DNA of 17,985 nucleotides from Bacillota bacterium. GTDB taxonomy: Bacteria > Bacillota > Clostridia > Acetivibrionales > DSM-1351. A program made the position numbers and the translations under genes. Each line of letters starts with the position of its first letter. Position 1 is the first letter of the stretch. The notes beneath the pieces are model-generated. The model was given only the letters and a program-made list of their open reading frames with translations. It ran no database searches and was not told the DNA's origin. The DNA lies in assembly GCA_023393115.1 (NCBI GenBank), contig JAEWMS010000032.1, positions 1 to 17,985 of the forward strand, read 5' to 3'. Positions 7,269 to 15,105 of this stretch are shown one piece after another.

Positions 7269-7907
7269 TTATTCTCTTGAAAACTTTTCATTAAGTTTGT
7301 ATCCCAGAACCATTAAGCTATCACTAAGGTGTACGTTTTCAACTATTACATCATATGGAATTTTCAGATCCATTGGTGAGAAGTTCCACAGACCTCTTAC
7401 CCCAAGCTTTGCGACCCTATCTGCAAGTGCTGCGGTTTCCTTGTATGGAACACAGAGCATTGCTATATCAACCTTATTATTTATAACAAAGTCATCAATA
7501 TAATTGAGACTTACAACTTCCATATCCTTTATCTTTCTACCGATAACATCGGGATTTATATCAAACACTCCAATTATGCGAAAACCCCTTCTTTCAAAAT
7601 TCCCATAATTTGCTAATGCCTGGCCCATATTTCCTGCACCGATGATAATGCAGTTAAAGGTCTTGTTTATTCCTAAAATATTACCAATCTCAGTATATAA
7701 GGACTCAACATTATATCCGTAACCTTGTTGGCCGAATCCGCCAAAGCAATTCAAATCCTGTCTGATTTGAGAAGCAGTGATTCCCATTCGAGTACTCAGT
7801 TCTTTCGAAGATACTCTTTTTATTCCAAGCTCTAATAAATAATTCAGATACCTGTGATATCTTGGAAGCCTTTTTATTACAGCCATAGAAATTTTCTTTG
7901 AAGCCAT
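7269..7907 (-). CDS. rex: Redox-sensing transcriptional repressor Rex
   Basis: Rex senses the NADH/NAD+ ratio and represses fermentation and NADH-reoxidation genes when NADH is low. The 212-aa product has an N-terminal winged helix (about 1-75, with the recognition segment SSKELSTRMGITASQIRQDL), then the FGxxGYGYNV linker. A Rossmann domain follows (IIIGAGNMGQALANY), and the C-terminal helix is used for domain swapping. Length matches the family. I chose the ATG at 7907, because GAGGTG ends 9 nt upstream; a GTG four codons earlier lies inside that ribosome site and is unlikely. The gene stands alone, convergent with the membrane protein gene and divergent from the GT-CsaB gene. A consensus promoter and a Rex-like operator lie just upstream. 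Confidence 0.95.
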   Translation of the reverse strand: MASKKISMAVIKRLPRYHRYLNYLLELGIKRVSSKELSTRMGITASQIRQDLNCFGGFGQQGYGYNVESLYTEIGNILGINKTFNCIIIGAGNMGQALANYGNFERRGFRIIGVFDINPDVIGRKIKDMEVVSLNYIDDFVINNKVDIAMLCVPYKETAALADRVAKLGVRGLWNFSPMDLKIPYDVIVENVHLSDSLMVLGYKLNEKFSRE

Positions 7908-7942
7908 CGGAATTTTCACCTCATTCTTCTATTTGTGTTGGT

Positions 7943-7972
7943 ATTATATCACCTTTGTTATTTTATTGTCAA
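7943..7972 (-). promoter_or_regulatory. Consensus promoter of rex with overlapping Rex-like operator
   Basis: On the minus strand, TTGACA (7967-7972) and TATAAT (7943-7948) are both perfect sigma-A hexamers, 18 bp apart. Between and across them lies TTGTTATTTTATTGTCAA (7955-7972, plus strand). It is 18 bp long, with one perfect half of the clostridial Rex consensus (TTGTTA-N6-TAACAA) and a 4/6 second half. A bound Rex would block the -35 region and spacer, consistent with autoregulation. Confidence 0.72.
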
Positions 7973-8216
7973 TAATTCCTCAATGTAACATATATTAAAC
8001 TTTGTCATTTATTGTTTATTTTGTAAGTATTATCTACAATATATCATATCAATAAGTTGATGACAATGAATCGTAACTTGTTTTAAGTAACTAACACAAG
8101 CGTATTAATATATTTACTGATAATGGTGTTGATTTAAATTGAATAGTGTCAAAACAATAAATGCATGATAAAATAGTCATGTAATATACAAAAGAAAAGC
8201 AACACGGAGGATAAAA

Positions 8217-10487
8217 ATGAAAGTTTTGCACATTATCGGCGGAGGAGATGTAGGCGGCGCAAAAGTACACGTGCTTAATCTTGTCAGAGAGCTCGTTTCC
8301 AGTACAGATGTAACGTTGCTTTGCCTTAGACCTGGCGCCTTTGCAGATGACGCCCGTGCAATTGGGATTAAAGTAGAAGTTATTAAATCACACAATATTT
8401 ATTCTGATATAAGAAAAGCCATATCTTATGTGAAAAACAATAGATTTGATATAATCCATTCCCACGGTTCAAAAGCCAATATTTTTACATATGCAATAAA
8501 AAAAGCCTGCAAGTGTCCAGTTGTAACTACCATTCACAGTGACTACAAGCTGGATTATTTGCAAAGCCTTTTTAAGAGAATTACAATTGGTGCCATTAAT
8601 TCACGAGTGCTCAGAAAGTTTGACTATTACATAGTCGTAACAAGTGCTTTTAAGAAAATGCTTGTTGAAAGAGGCTTTAACAGTGACGAAATTTTTACCA
8701 TTCTTAATGGAATGGATATGAGTATGCCCACAAATATATTCTCCAGAGGGGAATTTTCTGTTAAATATAATATTCCCTTAGAGGATGATGATATTCTTGT
8801 GGGTACGGCTGCAAGACTTGATCCTGTTAAGGACATAGGTACTTTGCTGGAAGCAGCTAAACTTGTTGTTGAAAAAAATCCAAAGATTAAGTTTCTAATT
8901 GGAGGCGAAGGTGAACAGAGTAAGGAGCTAAAGGCAAGAACTACAGAACTGGCCCTTGATGGCAATGTATTTTTCCTGGGCTGGCTTAATAATCCCTATG
9001 AGCTCATCAGTGTTTTGGATATAAACGTTATGACTTCAATCAGTGAGGGATTTCCCTATTACCTGCTTGAGGGAGCCCGTTTTTCCAGAACCACCATCTG
9101 TAGCCGTGTGGGAGGAATACCCGATCTCATTGAATCTTCTGTCAATGGCTATTTATTTGAACCCAGAGATTATTCAACCTTATCCGAGCAAATTCTGGGC
9201 CTTGCCGCAGATAGTACAAAACGAGAGACCTTCGGCAAAAAGCTGTATGAGAAAGCAAATAGAGATTTTTCCCTTGAAGCCATGCGGAAAACTCAGCTAG
9301 GTATATACGAAGCAATACTATCTGATACAACCAGCAGAAGATCTTCTTCGGGTAAACCTGTTATAAAAACTATTAAAAAAGAAAAGTATGATGTAATTAT
9401 TTCAGGTTATTACGGCTTCAGTAATATTGGTGATGACGCCATGCTCAGATCCATCGTGGAAAACCTCAGACTACAGAAGCCTGACATATCCATTCTGGTC
9501 ATGTCAAAGAAACCGGTTGAAACATCCATCAATTATAATGTTAATACCATAAACCGAAAGAACATTTTTGCTGTCTATTCTGCTATGAAAAGGGCCAAGC
9601 TGTTTATTTACGGCGGTGGTAATATCATTCAGGACAGCACCAGTTCCAGGTCCATACTCTTTTATTTGGGTGTGGCCTGGCTTGCTAAAAAAATGGGGCT
9701 TAAAGTAATGTTCTATGCTAACGGAATCGGTCCTATTAATAAAAGTAGAAATACCGAGTATTCCAAGAAAATATTAAATATGGCAGACGTTATTACTGTC
9801 AGAGAAAAAATTTCTTACAAAGAGCTGGAAAAAATGTGTATAACCAAGCCTAAAATCCTACTCACTGCCGATGCAGCCCTTGCTGTACGTGTAGACAGTA
9901 AAAGTAATCATGATGAGATATTCATGAGCGAAGGTATACCTTTAAATGAAAGTTATGCGGGTTTTTCAGTACGAAAGTGTCCTGATTGCGACAAACACCA
10001 GCAAACAAGGTACGAAGATATTATTGCTAAAACAGCAGACTATGTTTATACCAACTATAACCTGATACCTGTATTTATTCCAATGGAATACCAGGTAGAT
10101 ATAGTTACTATCCAAAATATAGTTTCAAAGATGAAAACCAACGGTTATGTTATTACCAACAACCATTCGGTTTCAGAAACCTTTGAAATTATCAAAAGAA
10201 TGAGCATAATGATCGGAATGCGTCTTCATGCCTTGATATTTGCCGCATACATGAATGTACCGCTCATAGGCATAAGCTATCAGCCCAAGGTTGAAGGTTT
10301 CCTTGAATACATTAACCAGCCCTCTGCAGGCCATGTTAAGGAAATTACCTTCGAAATACTCCGCAATAAAGTGGACCATGTAATGCAGAACAGTGAGGAA
10401 GTTAAAAAGGATTTGGAAAAGTCTGTGGAGATTCTTGTGAACAAGGCCGAAGAAAACTCAAGACTGGCAATTGATCTAATTTCATAG
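8217..10487 (+). CDS. csaB: Fused GT4 glycosyltransferase / CsaB-type polysaccharide pyruvyl transferase
   Basis: The 756-aa product joins two enzymes. Residues 1 to about 370 form a GT4 (GT-B fold) glycosyltransferase. It has the GGGDVGGAKVHVLNL donor-fold start and an EX7E motif, Glu277 and Glu285 in SEGFPYYLLE. After a Ser/Lys-rich linker (371-390), residues 391-756 form a polysaccharide pyruvyl transferase: YYGFSNIGDDAML (398-410), then FIYGGGNIIQD, FYANGIGPI and the conserved MRLHALIFA near the C-terminus. CsaB adds ketal pyruvate to secondary cell wall polysaccharide so that SLH-domain proteins can bind. The fused GT may build the sugar that is then pyruvylated (inference). ATG at 8217 has GGAGG 7 nt upstream. 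It is monocistronic, ending at the hairpin 10540-10585. No signal peptide is seen, so it acts on the cytoplasmic side. Confidence 0.88.
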   Translation: MKVLHIIGGGDVGGAKVHVLNLVRELVSSTDVTLLCLRPGAFADDARAIGIKVEVIKSHNIYSDIRKAISYVKNNRFDIIHSHGSKANIFTYAIKKACKCPVVTTIHSDYKLDYLQSLFKRITIGAINSRVLRKFDYYIVVTSAFKKMLVERGFNSDEIFTILNGMDMSMPTNIFSRGEFSVKYNIPLEDDDILVGTAARLDPVKDIGTLLEAAKLVVEKNPKIKFLIGGEGEQSKELKARTTELALDGNVFFLGWLNNPYELISVLDINVMTSISEGFPYYLLEGARFSRTTICSRVGGIPDLIESSVNGYLFEPRDYSTLSEQILGLAADSTKRETFGKKLYEKANRDFSLEAMRKTQLGIYEAILSDTTSRRSSSGKPVIKTIKKEKYDVIISGYYGFSNIGDDAMLRSIVENLRLQKPDISILVMSKKPVETSINYNVNTINRKNIFAVYSAMKRAKLFIYGGGNIIQDSTSSRSILFYLGVAWLAKKMGLKVMFYANGIGPINKSRNTEYSKKILNMADVITVREKISYKELEKMCITKPKILLTADAALAVRVDSKSNHDEIFMSEGIPLNESYAGFSVRKCPDCDKHQQTRYEDIIAKTADYVYTNYNLIPVFIPMEYQVDIVTIQNIVSKMKTNGYVITNNHSVSETFEIIKRMSIMIGMRLHALIFAAYMNVPLIGISYQPKVEGFLEYINQPSAGHVKEITFEILRNKVDHVMQNSEEVKKDLEKSVEILVNKAEENSRLAIDLIS

Positions 10488-10539
10488 AGTCGGATAAAAG
10501 CCACCAAACTCAACTTTTACGATTTTATTTCACGTAAAG

Positions 10540-10585
10540 AAAGCTGCTACAACGGGATGTCTCAATCCCTGTATGTAGCAGCTTT
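10540..10585. terminator. Bidirectional terminator between GT-CsaB and ABC-F genes
   Basis: AAAGCTGCTACA (10540-10551) pairs perfectly with TGTAGCAGCTTT (10574-10585), with a further inner pairing GGGAT/ATCCC. A-rich and T-rich flanks are found on both sides (TTTAATATATTTT to the right; TTTCTTT on the minus strand). It separates the convergent genes ending at 10487 and 10628. Confidence 0.85.
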
Positions 10586-10627
10586 AATATATTTTAAACT
10601 GTTTCCTAACTTCTGACCACTTCGTTG

Positions 10628-12538
10628 CTATTTTTCAAGTTGCTCGGTGACCTGGCCCCAAACTGTATATAATTCCTCCAGTCGTTGCTCTTTCAATGCT
10701 TTTTCCTCGCTTAACTCCAACAGTTTATTATGATCGGTAGCAGCCTCAATCATCTCATTATCAATATCAACCAGACGTTTCTCAATGTTTCCAATCTCTT
10801 TTTCAGTATCTGCAAGCTGCTTTTCCAGTTTTCGTATTCTGCTGCGCTCCTCTTTGGTAGCCATATGACTTTGCTTGGCTTCGGATATTATGTTTACTTC
10901 AGCTCCTGAATTCTGAGACGAATTATTTTTCTTAAGGTGGGAGCTAAAATAAGTATAGTTTCCCTGACAATCCACTATTGGCTTTGCACCAATATCTATT
11001 ATCCTGGTAGCAAGTTTGTCTATAAAGTAACGGTCATGGGATACTATAAGCATTGTCCCTTCATAGTCCATCAGTGCAGCTTCCAGAATCTCTCTTGAAT
11101 TTATATCCAGATGGTTTGTTGGCTCATCCAGAATAATAAAGTTAGCCTCAGAAAAAATCAACTTAAGCAATGATACCCTGCTCTTTTCTCCTCCGCTGAG
11201 GACAGATATCTTCTTATACACATCCTCACCGGTGAATAAAAAGGCTGCCAGCGCACTTCTTACCTCGGTCTGGATGAGCCTCTGATTCACGCTCCATACC
11301 TCATCAAGAATAGTATTGTCATCATTGAGATCGGACATTTCCTGGTCATAATATCCAAGATCGACTTTAGCTCCAAAACTAAATTTCCCGGACGTAGACT
11401 CCAGCCTTCCAGCCAGTATTTTAAGCAAGGTAGATTTTCCGCAGCCGTTTGGACCTAATAAAAATACTCTTTCAGCCCTCCGCAGCTTAAAACTGATATT
11501 ATCAAACAGTTTTTTATCCCCATAGGCCTTTGATAGTGAATCCAGTTCAAGAACCTCGTTACCGCTGGATATAGCCTGGGTGAACTTCATTCTCATTTTA
11601 TCAGGTATGTCTTGAGGTTTTTCCAGCTTGACCATTCTGTCCAGGGCTTTTTGCCGGCTTTCAGCAGCGATTATATTCTTTTCTCTGTTAAATCTTCTTT
11701 GCTGTTCTATAATGGCTTCCTGCCTGGCTATTTCTTTCTGTTGAAGCATGTAGTGCTTTTCCTGTATCTCACGGTTGATCAATTTTTGCTTTACATAGCC
11801 TGAGTAATTTGTAGTATAAAAAGTACTGGTCTTGTTCTCAATTTCAATTGTTTTATTTGTGACAGAATCAAGGAAATAACGGTCATGGGATATAATAAGG
11901 AGACATTTTTTATAGTTTTTAAGATAATCCTCCAACCACTCAACTGCAGCAATATCCAAATGGTTTGTAGGTTCGTCCAGGAGGAGTATGTCTGGTTCCT
12001 CTAAAAGTACCTTGGCCAATGCCAGTCTTGTCTTCTGTCCTCCGCTTAGTATACTTACCCTTTGCTCGAACTCACTGTCTGAAAAACCAAGTCCCCGTAA
12101 AACACCCCTGATTCTACTGTTATATTCAAAACCTCCAAGGTATGAAAACCTTTCGGTAAGTCTGCTGTACTCTTTCATAAGAGAGTCAAGCTTTTCCTGC
12201 TCAGTAGCTAGACTTATCTCTTTTTCGAGGCATTTAATATTCTCCTCCATTGAAACAAGTGGACTGAAAACCTCTAATAGCTCTTCCCAAAGTGTATTTT
12301 CAGTAGTAAGAGCGGCATTTTGCTTCAGGTACCCCAAAGCAAGCTCCTTGGAAATAAATAATTCTCCTTCTTCCTGATGCAGTTCCCCTGTAATTATTTT
12401 AAACAAGGTCGACTTTCCAGCACCATTAACCCCAACCAGACCTACCTTATCGTTTTCCTGAAGATTAAAGGATATATTCTTGATTATGACATCTGTTCCA
12501 TATGAAAATCCTATATTATTACAATTTAATACTATCAC
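10628..12538 (-). CDS. ABC-F family ATPase (ribosome-associated, YdiF/Uup-like)
   Basis: This 636-aa cytoplasmic protein has two ABC nucleotide-binding domains in tandem and no membrane segments. Domain 1 has GVNGAGKST, LSGGQ and LLLDEPTNHLDI. Domain 2 has GPNGCGKST, LSGGE and IILDEPTNHLDI. The charged interdomain linker corresponds to the P-site tRNA interaction motif of ABC-F proteins. The last 75 residues are a predicted coiled coil (RIRKLEKQLADTEKEIGNIE and on). ABC-F proteins bind the ribosomal E site; some relieve stalling, some protect against antibiotics. Nothing here identifies a resistance subtype. I prefer the GTG at 12538, with GGAG 8 nt upstream, giving MIVLNCNNIGFSYG; an ATG 14 codons earlier (12580) has a weaker AAGG site and is the alternative. 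It is flanked by cwlD upstream and a bidirectional terminator downstream. Confidence 0.92.
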   Translation of the reverse strand: MIVLNCNNIGFSYGTDVIIKNISFNLQENDKVGLVGVNGAGKSTLFKIITGELHQEEGELFISKELALGYLKQNAALTTENTLWEELLEVFSPLVSMEENIKCLEKEISLATEQEKLDSLMKEYSRLTERFSYLGGFEYNSRIRGVLRGLGFSDSEFEQRVSILSGGQKTRLALAKVLLEEPDILLLDEPTNHLDIAAVEWLEDYLKNYKKCLLIISHDRYFLDSVTNKTIEIENKTSTFYTTNYSGYVKQKLINREIQEKHYMLQQKEIARQEAIIEQQRRFNREKNIIAAESRQKALDRMVKLEKPQDIPDKMRMKFTQAISSGNEVLELDSLSKAYGDKKLFDNISFKLRRAERVFLLGPNGCGKSTLLKILAGRLESTSGKFSFGAKVDLGYYDQEMSDLNDDNTILDEVWSVNQRLIQTEVRSALAAFLFTGEDVYKKISVLSGGEKSRVSLLKLIFSEANFIILDEPTNHLDINSREILEAALMDYEGTMLIVSHDRYFIDKLATRIIDIGAKPIVDCQGNYTYFSSHLKKNNSSQNSGAEVNIISEAKQSHMATKEERSRIRKLEKQLADTEKEIGNIEKRLVDIDNEMIEAATDHNKLLELSEEKALKEQRLEELYTVWGQVTEQLEK

Positions 12539-12618
12539 CGTTACTTCTCCATATTCACTATTTTTATCACCAGAGGTCATACACCGACCTTAAGAATCAA
12601 TACAAAATTATCTAGTTT

Positions 12619-12627
12619 ATTATAGCA
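12619..12627 (-). promoter_or_regulatory. Extended -10 promoter of the ABC-F gene
   Basis: On the minus strand TGCTATAAT is a perfect -10 hexamer (12619-12624) with the extended TG motif. The corresponding -35 (TTTATT) is weak, as is usual for extended -10 promoters. It lies between the cwlD stop and the ABC-F start. Confidence 0.6.
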
Positions 12628-12670
12628 AGATTCTGTCTGGAAATAAAGTAACACAAATTTGGAAGCGGTA

Positions 12671-13444
12671 TTATTTATTGTTCTTTTCTGTTTCCTTATT
12701 TTTAAGCTTGTAGTAGTTATCAATTCCGCTCTTGATTGCTAGCGCAATTTTATTCTGATATTCCTCGCTGCCTAGAAGCCTCTCTTCATCTGCATTGGAG
12801 AGAAAACCGCATTCTACTATAACAGTTGGGGTCTTAGTATTTTTTAGTATCATTATCTGTTCCTTCTTTACCAGCGCAGCCCTGTCGTTGGAATTATCCA
12901 CATTCAACTTTATAGAGTTCTGAATTTCATTAGCCAGTTTCTGACTATCAGGTGAATTTGGAGGGAAAAAGGTTTGAGCTCCATGATATTTAGTCTGAGG
13001 GAATTTATTCAAATGTACGCTCAGTGCAATATCGGCTCCCGACTCATCAATAACTTTCTTTCTTCGGGTTAGGTCCTCTTTTCTCTTTTGCAATATTGTT
13101 TTAGCCTCATCACTATAATCAAGCTTATCTGCCTCTCTGGTAAGAATAACCTTGTAATTGTCTTTTTCCAGAAGGTTCTTCACAAGCATTACAATATTCA
13201 GATTTATATCCTTTTCTCTTAAACCACTGTAATCGCTTACTGCTCCCGGGTCTTCCCCACCATGACCCGCATCAAGAATTACTGTCCTGGGTGGAGGTAA
13301 TTGCTCTCCCGGTGCCTGCTGTTGATTTTCAACGGTTACCGGCTTTGAATAATCAACTGCAAAGCCGATGCTGAAAACCGTCAACGAAAATAAAAGCAAA
13401 AGACATACAAATAAAATGTTCTTTTTACTGATTACAACTATCAT
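12671..13444 (-). CDS. cwlD: N-acetylmuramoyl-L-alanine amidase, CwlD-like (spore cortex)
   Basis: This 257-aa zinc amidase cleaves the stem peptide from muramic acid. In spore formers CwlD starts formation of muramic-delta-lactam in the cortex, needed for germination. An N-terminal hydrophobic segment (about residues 9-30, KKNILFVCLLLLFSLTVFSI) serves as signal peptide or anchor. The Amidase_3 domain has all expected residues: zinc His in DAGHGGEDPGA, Glu in GLREKDINL, His in SVHLNKF, and the catalytic Glu in VECGFLSN. The HGAQTFF block after SVHLN is typical of CwlD. I chose the ATG at 13444 because GAGG lies 9 nt upstream; an ATG 18 codons earlier (13498) has no ribosome site. It stands alone, preceded by the terminator of the gene before it. 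No neighbour identifies the regulator; a forespore sigma-G promoter would be expected but is not clear. Confidence 0.87.
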   Translation of the reverse strand: MIVVISKKNILFVCLLLLFSLTVFSIGFAVDYSKPVTVENQQQAPGEQLPPPRTVILDAGHGGEDPGAVSDYSGLREKDINLNIVMLVKNLLEKDNYKVILTREADKLDYSDEAKTILQKRKEDLTRRKKVIDESGADIALSVHLNKFPQTKYHGAQTFFPPNSPDSQKLANEIQNSIKLNVDNSNDRAALVKKEQIMILKNTKTPTVIVECGFLSNADEERLLGSEEYQNKIALAIKSGIDNYYKLKNKETEKNNK

Positions 13445-13542
13445 ATTAACCATCCTCATCTTGTCTACTAGAGTATACTTATTATTATGGATATTCATAA
13501 CTATCTCTGATATGCATAGAAAAAGGATTTATAGCAATAAAA

Positions 13543-13570
13543 AAAAGACATACCCTTTGATATGTCTTTT
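13543..13570 (-). terminator. Terminator of the membrane protein / helical-repeat gene pair
   Basis: AAAAGACATA (13543-13552) pairs with TATGTCTTTT (13561-13570) around an 8-nt loop. On the minus strand it is followed by a long T-run (the stem's Ts continue to 13537). It lies 13 nt beyond the stop of the helical-repeat gene at 13583. Confidence 0.85.
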
Positions 13571-13582
13571 AGTACTAACTGA

Positions 13583-14428
13583 CTAACTGTGGGGAACCAG
13601 GTCGTTTATTTCTCCTCCCAGTTTTTTTATTACTGCGCGTATATGATTGAAAGTAGCTCTGTCAAGTTCTTTAATATTCTTTAAAATGTAACCTCTTAAA
13701 AGTGGTATCGCTCTTCCGTCACCGTAATCGCCAAGAACCTCAACAGCAAGCTTAAGATTTGAAATTACTCTGAAAGCATTCTTTAGGAAATAGAAAATCT
13801 CATCTGATTGATTCTCTTTTGATATCTCCCCGACACAGGTAAGCAAATACTCCTGTACTTCGGGTTGTTGAGTTGCGTTAAAAGCCTTTATCAAATCCTC
13901 CAGAATATCCGTATCATATTCGACAATTGCTGCACAAACAGCTTCGGAAATCAAATCATCCTTAAAGCATTCCAGCAACAGAGCAATAAGCTTTTGTCTG
14001 TATTCCTTATATCTGAAGCAGCCAATAGCATACACCGCCTGTGAAACGGCAGATACCTTTTCAGGCTCCTTGCTTTCAAGCCAGTCTTTAACAAAGTTAA
14101 AAAGCTTATCGGCAGCCGGTTTCCCATATTCCTTGAGTCTTTCAATAACAAGATCAGGAACGCCTACATCTGAAACCGATGATATATCGATAAATAATTC
14201 TATCAAATCGTCCAGGTTATTAATAGAATTAATATACTCAAGGGGTGATTCGCCGTCAAGCTCGCTCATTCCAATATTAAGCCATTCACTCTCTATTTCG
14301 GCAATTAATTTCTCTTCATCTATTTTAATTTCACTATTCTCTCTAGTCGCATGTGCTTCAAGATAATTGTTAAAACCCTTATCGACAGCATGATTATAGC
14401 TTTCAGCAACAATAGCACTTTTTCTCAT
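13583..14428 (-). CDS. Helical-repeat (HEAT-like) protein of unknown function
   Basis: This 281-aa protein is soluble and acidic, with no signal peptide. From about residue 60 it shows successive paired helices with hydrophobic periodicity and short turns, as in HEAT or armadillo repeats. Examples are YGKPAADKLFNFVKDWL, VSQAVYAIGCFRYKEYRQKLIALLLECF, EAVCAAIVEY, and near the end LAVEVLGDYGDGRAIPLLRGYIL. Such proteins act as scaffolds; the partner is unknown. I chose the ATG at 14428, 1 nt after the stop of the upstream membrane protein gene, with AAGG 10 nt upstream inside that gene; the frame stays open further up to 14506 but overlaps the neighbour. The two genes therefore look translationally coupled and probably work together. 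Confidence 0.72.
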   Translation of the reverse strand: MRKSAIVAESYNHAVDKGFNNYLEAHATRENSEIKIDEEKLIAEIESEWLNIGMSELDGESPLEYINSINNLDDLIELFIDISSVSDVGVPDLVIERLKEYGKPAADKLFNFVKDWLESKEPEKVSAVSQAVYAIGCFRYKEYRQKLIALLLECFKDDLISEAVCAAIVEYDTDILEDLIKAFNATQQPEVQEYLLTCVGEISKENQSDEIFYFLKNAFRVISNLKLAVEVLGDYGDGRAIPLLRGYILKNIKELDRATFNHIRAVIKKLGGEINDLVPHS

Positions 14429-14429
14429 T

Positions 14430-14969
14430 TTACCAGAACCTTCTCTTCTTATTAGTTGTAGGTTTCTTCTTAGGTTGGAGCCCAAGGAGACGCCTTGTGT
14501 AAGCATTTAAATCAAAACCCTTATAGCCTGATAAATAACCCAAATAAGCTACGAGAACAATAGTCGCCCACGCTGCAATATAACCCGGTAATTTGTAACC
14601 ACCTAGCTTGGCAATGAATAGCATGGGAGCCGTTAACCCTTTTATAAGGTTTACCTTTAATATATCAAAATTAACATATTCGATATCTAGGTTTAGGAAA
14701 AATATGACTATCTGGAGCAGTACCATCGGAGCAATAGCAATTAATCCATATATAACTCCGTCAATGGGTTTTACAACACCGTAGCGGCGTTTATCCACTC
14801 CAGCCACATGGGTTAATTCGTAATATATCAAAAAAACCATTACAATAAAAATAAGTATGGAAAAAAGGCTGGCCCTTGTGTAAAAACCTACAAAGAATAT
14901 ATAAAAGAAAATCATTGCAAAAATATAGTTCTTTAATACTGCCCAGCCACCGGACAAATACTTCTTCAT
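14430..14969 (-). CDS. Polytopic membrane protein of unknown function
   Basis: This 179-aa protein has about four membrane segments (roughly residues 13-31, 36-51, 71-91 and 132-150) and a lysine-rich, presumably cytoplasmic tail (GLQPKKKPTTNKKRRFW). No catalytic motif is recognised. ATG at 14969 has GGAGG about 7 nt upstream. It is the first gene of a two-gene unit with the helical-repeat protein, whose start follows after 1 nt. An extended -10 promoter lies at 15005-15013. The pairing suggests a membrane anchor with a cytosolic scaffold partner (inference). Confidence 0.75.
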   Translation of the reverse strand: MKKYLSGGWAVLKNYIFAMIFFYIFFVGFYTRASLFSILIFIVMVFLIYYELTHVAGVDKRRYGVVKPIDGVIYGLIAIAPMVLLQIVIFFLNLDIEYVNFDILKVNLIKGLTAPMLFIAKLGGYKLPGYIAAWATIVLVAYLGYLSGYKGFDLNAYTRRLLGLQPKKKPTTNKKRRFW

Positions 14970-15004
14970 GGAATTCCTCCGTTAAATATGTGATATTACT
15001 ACGA

Positions 15005-15013
15005 ATTATAGCA
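15005..15013 (-). promoter_or_regulatory. Extended -10 promoter of the membrane/helical-repeat unit
   Basis: On the minus strand TGCTATAAT (15013 to 15005) combines a perfect TATAAT with the extended TG. It is placed for a transcript starting about 30 nt before the ATG at 14969. The -35 region 17 bp upstream is poor. Confidence 0.6.
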
Positions 15014-15105
15014 CACACATCAAAATAGGTACATTACTTTACGGAATTTATTTGTCAAAATTAACATTTGTCTCAATTCTTAATATAGAATTTTAGCGCA
15101 ACAGA

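Noticed and set aside
8086..8109. Second Rex-like site (CTTGT ... ACAAG) between rex and the GT-CsaB gene
   Set aside because: The arms are too far apart for the 18-bp Rex operator and the inner bases do not fit.
11988..12377. 129-codon plus-strand frame inside the ABC-F gene
   Set aside because: It is a shadow of the first ABC domain, serine/leucine-rich and without a start site.
10628..12538. ABC-F gene as an antibiotic-resistance determinant
   Set aside because: The domain order fits general housekeeping ABC-F proteins and nothing in the sequence or neighbours indicates resistance.
13445..13540. Sigma-G promoter for cwlD (TGCATA ... CATAATA)
   Set aside because: Both half motifs resemble the consensus, but the spacing (21 bp) is about three too long, so I do not call it.
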